From Streptomyces sp. NBC_00490 (GTDB lineage: Bacteria; Actinomycetota; Actinomycetes; Streptomycetales; Streptomycetaceae): 64,000 nt of DNA. The translations under genes and the position numbers were made by a program. The stretch is taken from NCBI RefSeq assembly GCF_036013645.1, contig NZ_CP107869.1:4464001-4528000 (forward strand), read 5' to 3'. Below, piece after piece: positions 22,869 to 31,601 of the stretch; the first letter of the stretch is position 1; each line of letters starts with the position of its first letter. The notes below the pieces were generated by a model. That model was given only the letters and a program-made list of their open reading frames with translations, was not told the origin of the DNA and did not search any database.

Positions 22869-24326
22869 TCAGTAGCGGTAGTGGTCCGGCTTGTACGGTC
22901 CGTCGACGTCGACGCCGATGTAGGAGGCCTGCTCCGGGCGCAGCGTCGTCAGCTTCACGCCGAGCGCGTCCAGGTGGAGGCGGGCGACCTTCTCGTCCAG
23001 GTGCTTGGGCAGCGTGTAGACGCCGATCGGGTACTCCGACTGCTTGGTGTACAGCTCGATCTGGGCCAGCGTCTGGTCCGCGAACGAGTTGGACATCACG
23101 AACGACGGGTGACCGGTGGCGTTGCCCAGGTTCAGCAGACGGCCCTCGGACAGGACGATCAGGACCTTGCCGTCGGGGAACTTCCAGGTGTGGACCTGGG
23201 GCTTGACCTCGTCCTTGACGATGCCGGGGATCTTGGCGAGGCCGGCCATGTCGATCTCGTTGTCGAAGTGGCCGATGTTCCCGACGATGGCCTGGTGCTT
23301 CATCTTGGCCATGTCGCTGGCCATGATGATGTCCTTGTTGCCGGTCGTGGTGATGAAGATGTCGGCCTTGTCGATGACCTCGTCGAGGGTCGTGACCTGG
23401 TAGCCGTCCATCGCCGCCTGAAGGGCGCAGATCGGGTCGATCTCGGTGACGATGACGCGGGCGCCCTGACCGCGCAGGGACTCCGCACAGCCCTTGCCGA
23501 CGTCGCCGTAGCCGCAGACGACCGCGGTCTTGCCGCCGATGAGGACGTCGGTGGCGCGGTTGATGCCGTCGATCAGGGAGTGCCGGCAGCCGTACTTGTT
23601 GTCGAACTTCGACTTCGTGACGGCGTCGTTCACGTTGATCGCCGGGAAGAGGAGGAGGCCGTCGCGCATCATCTCGTACAGGCGGTGGACGCCGGTGGTG
23701 GTCTCCTCGGTCACGCCGCGGATCTCCGAGGCGAGCTGGGTCCACTTCTGGGAGCCGTCGGTGATGGTGCGGTTCAGGAGTTCGAGGACGACGCGGTGCT
23801 CGTCGTTCTCGGCGGTGTCGACCGAGGGGACCTTGCCGGCCTTCTCGTACTCGACGCCCTTGTGGACGAGGAGGGTGGCGTCACCGCCGTCGTCGAGGAT
23901 CATGTTCGGGCCACCGGTGAGGGTGTTCGGCCAGGTCAGAGCCTGCTCCGTGCACCACCAGTACTCCTCCAGGGTCTCGCCCTTCCAGGCGAAGACGGGG
24001 ATGCCCTGCGGGTTCTCGGGCGTCCCGTTCGGGCCTACCGCGACGGCGGCGGCCGCGTGGTCCTGGGTGGAGAAGATGTTGCAGGACACCCAGCGGACCT
24101 CGGCGCCCAGAGCGACCAGGGTCTCGATCAGGACGGCGGTCTGCACGGTCATGTGCAGGGAGCCCATGATGCGGGCGCCGGCCAGCGGCTGGGTGGCGGC
24201 GAATTCCTTGCGGATCGCCATCAGGCCGGGCATCTCGTGCTCGGCAAGGGTGATCTCCTTGCGGCCGAACTCGGCCAGGGAGAGATCGGCGACCTTGAAG
24301 TCCTGTCGGTTGTCGACAGTCGTCAT
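22869..24326 (-). CDS. ahcY: Adenosylhomocysteinase
   Basis: 485 residues from [16 protein letters not shown], ending in the canonical [11 protein letters not shown]. Substrate-domain motifs include [16 protein letters not shown] and [15 protein letters not shown]. The NAD-binding Rossmann motif is [16 protein letters not shown]. The enzyme hydrolyses S-adenosylhomocysteine to adenosine and homocysteine, relieving product inhibition of methyltransferases. It is divergent from the PTS gene across a 471-bp gap that includes a hairpin in its own 5' leader. Confidence 0.97.
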   Translation of the reverse strand: MTTVDNRQDFKVADLSLAEFGRKEITLAEHEMPGLMAIRKEFAATQPLAGARIMGSLHMTVQTAVLIETLVALGAEVRWVSCNIFSTQDHAAAAVAVGPNGTPENPQGIPVFAWKGETLEEYWWCTEQALTWPNTLTGGPNMILDDGGDATLLVHKGVEYEKAGKVPSVDTAENDEHRVVLELLNRTITDGSQKWTQLASEIRGVTEETTTGVHRLYEMMRDGLLLFPAINVNDAVTKSKFDNKYGCRHSLIDGINRATDVLIGGKTAVVCGYGDVGKGCAESLRGQGARVIVTEIDPICALQAAMDGYQVTTLDEVIDKADIFITTTGNKDIIMASDMAKMKHQAIVGNIGHFDNEIDMAGLAKIPGIVKDEVKPQVHTWKFPDGKVLIVLSEGRLLNLGNATGHPSFVMSNSFADQTLAQIELYTKQSEYPIGVYTLPKHLDEKVARLHLDALGVKLTTLRPEQASYIGVDVDGPYKPDHYRY

Positions 24327-24797
24327 TACGGGCTGCTCCTCAAGGTTGGGGCGAGGTGGACACGGCTGGTCTGCGCGGCGGCGGACACGGGGGTGCCCGA
24401 AAGAGGACACAGGCATGCCCGGTGCGCGCAGCGCAGTCCGTCGGAGGCCCTCTCTCCCTCGGACGATCCGCATCGGGATCGCCCGACCGCCATCAGCAGC
24501 GACGTCTGGCTCCGTCCCAAGCTACACCGGTACGCCCGGGTGCCCCCAGTCCACCTCCGAACACATCGAGCCGATCACGAGGCAGCCGCGAGAGGAGGGT
24601 CGGGGTGGCCGCGCCATCGATAACAGGACACCCACGATCGTCGGACCAGGAGCCAACAGGCCGTGACAATCCGGGATTTTTGAACCTTTGAGCGGGGCGG
24701 CACGTGCTGCAGGATGCAGGGGATCGGGAACAGCTGATCGATCTTGCGGGGCGTCCGGGACGGCGTTCCGTGCGAACAATGGCGTTAGGAGATCGAC
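24327..24797. other. Divergent intergenic region between ahcY and the PTS gene
   Basis: This 471-bp gap should contain both promoters. On the ahcY RNA strand, 24463-24437 folds as TCCG-AG-GGAG, loop, CTCC-GA-CGGA, a hairpin with a symmetric AG/GA internal loop. Upstream of the PTS start there is AGGAG at a good spacing. A lower-GC patch lies at 24660-24690. I could not assign -35/-10 hexamers with confidence. Confidence 0.5.
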
Positions 24798-26852
24798 GTG
24801 ACCAGTCCGGCCGGCCCTCCCCCCACGGGCGGCGGCAGTGGCGAGCAGCAGAGGTTGAGGCTGCTCGCGGTGACCGCCTGCCCGACCGGCATCGCGCACA
24901 CGTACATGGCGGCCGAGAAGCTCGCGCAGGCTGCCGAGAGCCGCGGCATCGACATGAAGGTGGAGACGCAAGGGTCCATCGGGGCCGAAAACGTACTTGA
25001 TGACAACGATGTCAGCACCGCGGACGGCATCATCGTCGCCGCGGACAAGGATGTGGACCTGAGCCGTTTCGTGGGCAAGCGGGTCCTGACGGTCGGGGTG
25101 GCGGAGGGGATCCACCATCCCGAGCAGTTGATCGAGCGGGTGCGGTCGGCGCCCGTGCACCAGCCGGACGGGGCGAGTGCGCCCGCGGCCGGTGCGGGCG
25201 GTGGCAAGGAGCGCAGCGTCGGGTACAAGGCGCTGATGAACGGGGTCAGCTACATGATCCCGTTCGTGGTGGTCGGCGGGTTGCTGATCGCGATCTCGCT
25301 CTCGCTCGGCGGACACACGGACCCGTCGGGCGGTCTGGTCATCCCGAAGGACTCCTTCTGGATGGACGTGAACAACATCGGCGTCATCGGCTTCACGCTG
25401 ATGGTGCCGATCCTGTCGGGATACATCGCGTACGCCATCGGCGACCGCCCCGCCCTCGTACCCGGCATGATCGGCGGCTGGATCGCCAACACCGGTTCGC
25501 TGTACGACTCCAAGGCGGGCGCCGGGTTCATCGGGGCGATCGTGACCGGGTTCCTCGCGGGGTATCTGGTGTTGTGGATCAAGAAGGTCAAGGTCCCCAA
25601 GTTCGTGCAGCCGATCATGCCGATCATCGTGATCCCGATCGTGGCGACCACGGCGCTGGGGCTGTTCTTCATCTACGTCATCGGGAAGCCGATCTCCTGG
25701 GTGTTCGAGCACCTGACCAGCTGGCTGAGCGGGATGACGGGCACGAGCGCGATCCTGCTCGGCGCGATTCTCGGGCTGATGATCGCCTTCGACATGGGCG
25801 GGCCGGTCAACAAGACGGCGTTCCTGTTCGGCACGGGGCTCATCGCGACCGGCAATCAGACGGTCATGGGCATGTGCGCGGCCGCGATCCCGGTCATGCC
25901 GTTGGGTCAGGGCCTGGCCACGCTGATACGCAAGCGGCTCTACACCGAGCAGGAGAGGGAGACCGGGCTCGCCGCCCTGTTCATGGGCTGCTTCGGTATC
26001 TCCGAGGGAGCGATCCCGTTCGCGGCGGCGCGGCCCGCGCAGGTCATCCCGGCGAACATGCTGGGCGGCGCGGTGGCCGGTGCGATAGCCGGGGTCGCCG
26101 GGGTCGAGGACGCGGTGCCGCACGGCGGGCCGATCGTGGCGGTGCTGGGCGCGGTGAGCGGTGTGCCGATGTTCTTCGTGGCCGTGGTGATCGGAACGGT
26201 CGTCACCGCGCTCACGACGGTCGCCCTCGTCGACATCGGCGAGCGGAGGCGGCGCGGCGAGGCGGGCGTCGGGGTGCCGTCGGTCGGGCCCGAGCCGGTG
26301 CTGGTCGGAGCGGGTGCGGGTGGGACGCCGGGTGGCGGGAGCGTCGTGGCGCAGAAGGTCGTACGTGAGTCCGTGGCGGCACCCGTCGCGAGCGCGGAGG
26401 TTCTCTCCGGGTATCTCACCGAGCAGACCGTGAAGACCGAGCTCGACGCGGTCGCCAAGGAGGCCGCCGTGCGGGAGATGGCCGGGCTGCTGGCGCGGAC
26501 CGGCAAGGTCTCGGACGTCGACGAGCTGGTGACGACCGCGCTGCGACGGGAGGAGCAGGGCACGACCGGACTCGGTGAGGAGATCGCGATTCCGCACGCC
26601 AAGACGGACGCGGTGAGCGCGCCGGTCGTCGGGTTCGCGCGGTCCACCGAGGGCATCGAGTGGGGGTCGCTGGACGGTACGCGGGCCAGGTTGGTGTTCA
26701 TGATCGCCGTACCGGAGGCGGCCGCGGGTGACGAGCATCTGCGGATCCTGGCGCTGCTGTCGCGGAAGTTGATGGACGCCGGGTTCCGGGAGCGGCTCAC
26801 TGCGGCGCCGGACGAGCGGGCGGTGCTCGAGGTGCTGAGCGAGATCCGGTAG
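24798..26852 (+). CDS. Fructose-type PTS permease, domains IIB-IIC-IIA fused
   Basis: 684 residues from a GTG preceded by TTAGGAGATCGAC. The IIB domain (about 18-115) has the phospho-Cys28 in VTACPTGIAHTYMAAE. The IIC domain (about 138-480) has about eight to ten helices with GGPVNKTAF and GISEGAIPFA. The IIA domain (about 545-684) has the phospho-His600 in EEIAIPHAKTDAV. It imports and phosphorylates a sugar, probably fructose or a related hexose, at the membrane. No 1-phosphofructokinase, HPr, enzyme I or DeoR regulator gene is next to it. The fructose family is clear; the sugar is inferred. Confidence 0.92.
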   Translation: MTSPAGPPPTGGGSGEQQRLRLLAVTACPTGIAHTYMAAEKLAQAAESRGIDMKVETQGSIGAENVLDDNDVSTADGIIVAADKDVDLSRFVGKRVLTVGVAEGIHHPEQLIERVRSAPVHQPDGASAPAAGAGGGKERSVGYKALMNGVSYMIPFVVVGGLLIAISLSLGGHTDPSGGLVIPKDSFWMDVNNIGVIGFTLMVPILSGYIAYAIGDRPALVPGMIGGWIANTGSLYDSKAGAGFIGAIVTGFLAGYLVLWIKKVKVPKFVQPIMPIIVIPIVATTALGLFFIYVIGKPISWVFEHLTSWLSGMTGTSAILLGAILGLMIAFDMGGPVNKTAFLFGTGLIATGNQTVMGMCAAAIPVMPLGQGLATLIRKRLYTEQERETGLAALFMGCFGISEGAIPFAAARPAQVIPANMLGGAVAGAIAGVAGVEDAVPHGGPIVAVLGAVSGVPMFFVAVVIGTVVTALTTVALVDIGERRRRGEAGVGVPSVGPEPVLVGAGAGGTPGGGSVVAQKVVRESVAAPVASAEVLSGYLTEQTVKTELDAVAKEAAVREMAGLLARTGKVSDVDELVTTALRREEQGTTGLGEEIAIPHAKTDAVSAPVVGFARSTEGIEWGSLDGTRARLVFMIAVPEAAAGDEHLRILALLSRKLMDAGFRERLTAAPDERAVLEVLSEIR

Positions 26853-26967
26853 GACGGGGTGTGGTGCGTGCGGGCCCTGGCCACCGAGGTGGGGCCCGCA
26901 CAAGCCATTCACAGCGGGGCGCTACCCTCTGCCGCCGCGGATGTTCCGTGTGGGGAGGGAGTGGCTG

Positions 26968-27636
26968 ATGGGCAGGGCTCGGGGGCTGGGGATCGCGGCC
27001 GTCGTGGTGGGTCTGGTGGGGTTGCTCGCGGGGCTGGGCGGCGTCGGCTACGGACGGTATGCCTTCGGGGGTTCCGTCGTGTCGGGCGAGAGCATGGCGC
27101 CGACGTTCGGGCGGGGCGACCGGGTCGTCTTCGAGCGGATCGACGGGAGCGAGGTGCGGCGCGGGGACGTCGTGGTGTTCTCGGCGCCGGACCGGTACGG
27201 CGTCGACGCGCTGGTGATCGAGCGGGTCGTCGGAGTGGGCGGGGACCGGGTGACGTGCTGCACCGGGGACGCGCGGGTCACCTTGAACGGGGAGCCGCTG
27301 CGGGAGCCCTATCTCAAGGGCGCGGAGGCCGGCGGCGGATTCCCCGCCTACGACGTACGGGTCCCCGAGGGGCGGCTGTTCCTGCTGGGCGACCACCGTG
27401 CGAACGCCCGTGACTCGCGGGCCTTTCTCGACGATCACGGCGGGACGCTGCCGACGTCGGCGATCCGGGGGCGGGTGATCGACGACTACACCGTGCCGGT
27501 GGTCCTCGGGGTGGCGATGACGGCCGGCGTGGTGCTCGTGCTGGTCGCCGCCGGGCTGGGGATCGCCGCGATGGTCGTACGACGGAAGGCGCGGGCCGTG
27601 GTGCCGCCACCGCCGCCCTGGGCGGTGCGGGTCTGA
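26968..27636 (+). CDS. Signal peptidase I-like protein lacking the catalytic lysine
   Basis: 222 residues from MGRARGLGIAAVVV, chosen because GGGAGGGA lies 8 nt upstream; an in-frame ATG also exists at 26941. There is an N-terminal anchor (about 7-27), the catalytic-Ser region SGESMAPT (Ser42), box C RRGDVVVF, and box D VIERVVGVGGDRV where Glu85 replaces the Lys normally preceding Arg. Box E LLGDHRANARDSR is intact. A second helix follows (VVLGVAMTAGVVLVLVAAGLG), then a Pro tail. Family type I signal peptidases use a Ser-Lys dyad, so this member may be inactive or use different chemistry. It is a solo gene ending at a strong shared terminator. Confidence 0.85.
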   Translation: MGRARGLGIAAVVVGLVGLLAGLGGVGYGRYAFGGSVVSGESMAPTFGRGDRVVFERIDGSEVRRGDVVVFSAPDRYGVDALVIERVVGVGGDRVTCCTGDARVTLNGEPLREPYLKGAEAGGGFPAYDVRVPEGRLFLLGDHRANARDSRAFLDDHGGTLPTSAIRGRVIDDYTVPVVLGVAMTAGVVLVLVAAGLGIAAMVVRRKARAVVPPPPPWAVRV

Positions 27637-27639
27637 CAG

Positions 27640-27677
27640 CCGAGGGGGCCCACCGGAATTCCGGTGGGCCCCCTCGG
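27640..27677. terminator. Perfect 38-bp palindromic bidirectional terminator
   Basis: CCGAGGGGGCCCACCGGAA is followed immediately by its exact reverse complement. It lies between the convergent stops of the signal peptidase-like gene and the CDF transporter gene. Confidence 0.9.
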
Positions 27678-27683
27678 TGGGTG

Positions 27684-28667
27684 TCAGTGGCCGGCGGCGT
27701 CGTGCTGCGCCGGTCCTCCGGGTGTCGCCTCTCGGTCGGCGCCCTTGGCGGCCTCGGACGCGCTGAAGATGTCCGGCTCGAGGTAGATCACGCGGGCGAT
27801 CGGGACGGCCTCGCGGATACGGGCCTCGGCGGCGTTGATCGCGTTGGCGACCTCGGTGGCCGTGTCGTCGTGCTGGACGGCGATCTTGGCGGCGACCAGG
27901 AGCTCCTCGGGGCCGAGGTGGAGCGTGCGCATGTGGATGATGCCGGTGACGACGTCGCCGTCGACGATCGCGGCCTCGATCTTCTGGACCGCCTCGATGC
28001 CCGCGGACTCACCGAGGAGCAGCGACTTGGTCTCCACGGCCAGGACGAGCGCGATGAGGATGAGCAGGATGCCGATGCAGAGGGTGCCGATGCCGTCCCA
28101 GACGCCGTCGCCGGTGGCGAGGGCCAGGCCGACGCCGCCGAGGGCGAGGATCAGACCGATGAGCGCGCCGAGGTCCTCCAGGAGGACGACCGGCAGCTCG
28201 GGCGCCTTGGCGTGGCGGACGAACTGCTTCCAGGACTGCCCGCCGCGCAGGCCGTTGGACTCCTTGATGGCCGTCCGGAAGGAGTAGGCCTCGGCGATGA
28301 TCGCGAAGACGAGGACGCCCACCGGCCAGTACCAGTGCTCGATCTCGTGCGGGTGCTTGATCTTCTCGTAGCCCTCGTAGACCGCGAACATGCCGCCGAC
28401 CGAGAAGAGCACGATGGAGACGAGGAAGGCGTAGATGTAGCGCTCGCGGCCGTACCCGAACGGGTGTTGCGGGGTGGCCTCGCGCTGGGCCTTCTTGCCG
28501 CCGAGCAGCAGCAGGCCCTGGTTCCCGGAGTCGGCGAGGGAGTGGACGGACTCGGCGAGCATCGAGGACGAGCCGCTGAAGAGGAACGCCACGAACTTCG
28601 ATGCCGCGATCGCGAGGTTGGCGCCAAGTGCCGCCACGATCGCCTTGGTTCCGCCTGTCGCGCTCAT
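27684..28667 (-). CDS. Cation diffusion facilitator (ZnT9-like) metal exporter
   Basis: 327 residues from MSATGGTKAIVAALGANLAIA. The transmembrane part (about 8-215) has six helices with the HxxxD-type site in LAESVHSLADSGNQGLLLLG and an ED site in VLLEDLGALIGLIL. The cytoplasmic C-terminal domain (about 215-300) has the CDF ferredoxin-like pattern. The HSLADSGNQ motif matches the SLC30A9-like branch more than the classic ZitB/FieF branch. It probably exports Zn or another divalent metal. It is downstream of manA on the same strand, 116 bp away. Confidence 0.9.
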   Translation of the reverse strand: MSATGGTKAIVAALGANLAIAASKFVAFLFSGSSSMLAESVHSLADSGNQGLLLLGGKKAQREATPQHPFGYGRERYIYAFLVSIVLFSVGGMFAVYEGYEKIKHPHEIEHWYWPVGVLVFAIIAEAYSFRTAIKESNGLRGGQSWKQFVRHAKAPELPVVLLEDLGALIGLILALGGVGLALATGDGVWDGIGTLCIGILLILIALVLAVETKSLLLGESAGIEAVQKIEAAIVDGDVVTGIIHMRTLHLGPEELLVAAKIAVQHDDTATEVANAINAAEARIREAVPIARVIYLEPDIFSASEAAKGADREATPGGPAQHDAAGH

Positions 28668-28783
28668 GTGTTCGCGTTGTCCCTTCGTATGTCCACGCAG
28701 TCCAGGCCTTTGCCCGTCCTTTGCCAGTGGGCCATTGTTGCAGCCCTTCCGGGCAGAGGTGTGTCAGGTGTCCACAGCCCCGG

Positions 28784-29935
28784 TCATACGATCACAGTGG
28801 CCCGGAAGACGGTGCCCGCCCCGGTCACGTCGGCCTTCTCACCTGCGGGAACGAAGACGGACTGACCGGGGTTCAGCTCGTGTTCCCCCGCCCGGACGGA
28901 ACCCGCCGTGCACAGCAGGATCTGCGGGGTGGCGCGGGTGAGGTCGTGTGCGGCGCCGCCTTCGGGGAGGACGTACCGAGACAGCCGGAACTCGTCGATC
29001 GGCGTCTCGTAGACCTCTTCGCCGTCCGGGGACGCCTCGGGGCGCAGCACCCCCGCGTCGGCGGCCTCGAAGCGGACGATGCGCAGGAGTTCGGGGACGT
29101 CGACGTGCTTGGGGGTCAGGCCGCAGCGCAGGACGTTGTCGGAGTTGGCCATGATCTCGACGCCGAGGCCGCTGAGGTAGGCGTGCGGGATGCCGGCGCC
29201 GAGGAACAGGGCCTCGCCGGGCTGGAGCCGGACGTGGTTGAGGAGCATCGCGGCGATGACGCCCGGGTCGCCCGGGTAGTGGTGGGCGATGTCCGCGTAC
29301 GGGGCGTACCCGCCGCCGAGGCGGGCGCAGGCCGCCGCGGACTCCGTCACCGTACGGGCCATCTCCTCGCGGTCCGCGCCGAGTACGGCCGTCAGGACCT
29401 CACGCAGCGCCGCTTCCTCGGGGTGGGCGTGCAGCAGGTCGACGTACGGCTTGAGGGAGTCCACGCCGAGGCCGGCGAGCAGGCCGGCGGCTTCGAGAGG
29501 GGCGCGGAAGCCGCACAGGCCGTCGAACTCGGTGAGCGCGCAGATGAGTTCGGGCTTGTGGTTGGCGTCCTTGTAGTTGCGGTGCCCGGCGTCCACGGGG
29601 ATCCCGCGGCGCTCCTCGTCCTCGTAACCCTCCTTGGCCTGCGTCAGGTCGGGGTGCACCTGGAGGGAGAGCGGGGCCCCGGCAGCGAGGATCTTGAGGA
29701 GGAAGGGCAGGCGGGGGCCGAACTTGGTGACGGCGTCCGCGCCCAGCTCGCGCTCCGGGTCGGCCTCGATGACCTCGACCAGCGTGCCGCGTCCCGTGCG
29801 CGAGGGTGCGCCCGGGTGGGCGCCCATCCACATCTCCGCCTGCGGCTCACCGCTCGGGGCGACGCCGAGCAGTGCGGGGATGGCGGTGGTGGAACCCCAG
29901 GCGTAGGGGCGGATCGTGTTGTCGAGGCGGTCCAT
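28784..29935 (-). CDS. manA: Mannose-6-phosphate isomerase, class I
   Basis: 383 residues from MDRLDNTIRPYAWGS. Type I PMI landmarks are AEMWMGAHPGAPS, the Zn-binding LSLQVHPD, KPELICALTEFDGLCGFR, and PGEALFLGAGIPHAYL with the distal metal ligands and catalytic region. It interconverts fructose-6-phosphate and mannose-6-phosphate, the entry step to GDP-mannose; manB and manC are in this window. It is 41 bp downstream of the SIS gene, probably the same transcript. Confidence 0.96.
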   Translation of the reverse strand: MDRLDNTIRPYAWGSTTAIPALLGVAPSGEPQAEMWMGAHPGAPSRTGRGTLVEVIEADPERELGADAVTKFGPRLPFLLKILAAGAPLSLQVHPDLTQAKEGYEDEERRGIPVDAGHRNYKDANHKPELICALTEFDGLCGFRAPLEAAGLLAGLGVDSLKPYVDLLHAHPEEAALREVLTAVLGADREEMARTVTESAAACARLGGGYAPYADIAHHYPGDPGVIAAMLLNHVRLQPGEALFLGAGIPHAYLSGLGVEIMANSDNVLRCGLTPKHVDVPELLRIVRFEAADAGVLRPEASPDGEEVYETPIDEFRLSRYVLPEGGAAHDLTRATPQILLCTAGSVRAGEHELNPGQSVFVPAGEKADVTGAGTVFRATVIV

Positions 29936-29976
29936 GGGGTTCTTTCTGTACGACGGTCAGAACGGCCTGGGCATGA

Positions 29977-31104
29977 TCAGGTGCCGGAAGCGAGCGCCAG
30001 GTAAACCGCGGCGAAATCCGTGATGGCGATCAGTTCCGCGAGGGTCTCCAGTTCGCCGCCCTCCTCCGGTTCCAGCTCGCTGATGGGGGTGTCGTGGCTC
30101 AGGGCCAGCTCACGGGCGGCGGGGGCGGCGGAGAGACCGCCGAGGGGACGGTCGCGCAGCAGCACCGCGCGCGCGTGCATCACCGGTGCTTCTTCCACGC
30201 GGTCGCGGAAGAAGTCGTCCGGGTCGGCGCTGGCGGCGAGCGGTCCCGCCAGCAGGGCGTTGTGGGCGGCGAGCGCCTCGGGCAGTTCGGCGACGACGGC
30301 GGGGCGGCCGGCGAGTTCGGCGAGGGCGGCGGCGAACCGGCGGCCCGCCGGACCGGCCGAGACGCCCTCCGTCCAGATCACCGGGAGCGCGTCGGCGAGT
30401 TCGGTGGCCAGGGTCTTGGCGGGATTGCTGTACGTCGCGATGGCCGGGCCGCAGCGTTCGGCGATGTGGTCCAGGCGGTCGGCGACCTTCTCCAGGACGT
30501 CCGGCGGGGCGGTGACCAGACCGGTGCGGTCGAGGATCGCGAGCAGCGGGGTGAGCAGGGCCCACAGGATGCCGGGGGCGGACGCGGCGAGGGCTTCGCC
30601 CTCCTCGTAGGGGGCCGTCGCCAGGGGTACGAAGAGGCCGTGGGCGCCTTGTACGGCCTCGGTGAGCGGGGTGTTCGCGGGGGCCACGGCGACGACCGTG
30701 CAGCCACGGCGGTAGGCCTGGTCGGCGAGGAGGGACAGGCCCGGTTCGGTGCCGTCGGAGGTGGCGATCAGGAGCACGTCGACCGAGCCCGTCCAGCCCG
30801 GGAGTTCCCAGCGCAGGGCGCCGGCCGCGGGGGCCACGCCGGTGGGGGCCAGGCGGATGACGGGGCTGCCGGCGCCGGCGAGGGTGCCGAGGAGGTCGGC
30901 GACGCAGATGGCGGCGGCGCCGGGGCCCGCGATCAGGACCGCGCGGGGGCGGCCGTCGGGCTTCAGTTCGTTGACGCCGGCCTCGGCGGTGTGCCTCGCC
31001 GCGGTGCGGACTCGGGCGCCTGCTTCGGCGGCGCCGCGGAGCAGGCCTCGGCGGTCGGCCGCCGAGAGGGCCTCGGGGGTGTCGAGCAGCGATTCGTCGA
31101 GCAT
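29977..31104 (-). CDS. SIS-domain sugar isomerase-like protein
   Basis: 375 residues from MLDESLLDTPEALSAAD, with AGGAGG upstream; a longer frame starts at 31143. The N-terminal SIS half contains AVLIAGPGAAAICVADLLG and LLIATSDGTEPGLSLLADQA. The C-terminal half resembles the PGI/PMI C-terminal domain, with TYSNPAKTLATELADALPVIW and LSHDTPISELE near the end. Relatives are annotated as bifunctional phosphoglucose/phosphomannose isomerases, but the actinobacterial member beside manB and manA is not proven to have this activity. Its position between manB and manA implies a role in mannose-phosphate metabolism. Confidence 0.85.
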   Translation of the reverse strand: MLDESLLDTPEALSAADRRGLLRGAAEAGARVRTAARHTAEAGVNELKPDGRPRAVLIAGPGAAAICVADLLGTLAGAGSPVIRLAPTGVAPAAGALRWELPGWTGSVDVLLIATSDGTEPGLSLLADQAYRRGCTVVAVAPANTPLTEAVQGAHGLFVPLATAPYEEGEALAASAPGILWALLTPLLAILDRTGLVTAPPDVLEKVADRLDHIAERCGPAIATYSNPAKTLATELADALPVIWTEGVSAGPAGRRFAAALAELAGRPAVVAELPEALAAHNALLAGPLAASADPDDFFRDRVEEAPVMHARAVLLRDRPLGGLSAAPAARELALSHDTPISELEPEEGGELETLAELIAITDFAAVYLALASGT

Positions 31105-31191
31105 GGGCGGCAGCCTCCTGCGATCGCCGGGTTCGTCGGTCACTCGGGTCGCCGTTGCCGGCGCTCCCTGCGGCTGGTCGCCGGGGGACGC

Positions 31192-31362
31192 TTACGCGGG
31201 GCGGCGGGCCTCGTCGACGAGGAGGACGGGGATGCCGTCGCGGACGGGGTATGCCAGGCCGCAGTCCTGGCCGGTGCAGATCAGCTCGGTGTCCTGCTCC
31301 TCGAGGGGGGCGTGACAGGCCGGGCAGGCGAGGATCTCCAGGAGGCCGGCTTCGAGCGGCAT
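31192..31362 (-). CDS. Trm112-family zinc-ribbon protein
   Basis: 56 residues from [17 protein letters not shown]. Four cysteines (CPAC at 13-16, Cys29, Cys34) form a zinc ribbon, followed by [17 protein letters not shown], the hallmark of the Trm112/YcaR family. Eukaryotic and archaeal members activate methyltransferases; bacterial partners are unknown. It lies 87 bp upstream of the SIS gene. Confidence 0.9.
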   Translation of the reverse strand: MPLEAGLLEILACPACHAPLEEQDTELICTGQDCGLAYPVRDGIPVLLVDEARRPA

Positions 31363-31480
31363 GGGGTGTCCCTTCGGGGGCGGGCAGGTGCCTGTGCGGA
31401 TGTGCCTGGTCAGGGTACCGCCGGAGGGGAGGTGGGTGTGGGGGTTGGGGACAGAGTGGGTGGATGGGGCCCGGCGGTGT

Positions 31481-31591
31481 TCGCACCCGCCGCCCCTACC
31501 CGTCCCATCCTCCGAGGGCTGCCGCCCCTTCGACCCCGCCCCCAGGGGGCTCTGCCCCCTGGACGCCATCGGCCCGAAGGACCTCGTCCGC
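31481..31591. repeat. Dispersed intergenic repeat, copy A
   Basis: A GC-rich element directly 3' of manB that shares long identical blocks with 46094-46205, including CGCCGCCCCTACCCGTCCCA continuing to TCCTCC, GCCGCCCCTTCGACCCC and CCTCGTCCGC. It contains a hairpin at 31542-31562 (CCAGGGGGC, TCT, GCCCCCTGG) that may terminate manB transcription. Confidence 0.8.
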
Positions 31592-31601
31592 GCGCGTGCC
31601 G

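Noticed and set aside
24327..24530. SAH riboswitch upstream of ahcY
   Set aside because: A GCGCTGC-like segment is present but the conserved core that I remember for the SAH riboswitch is not. Only a generic hairpin is supported.
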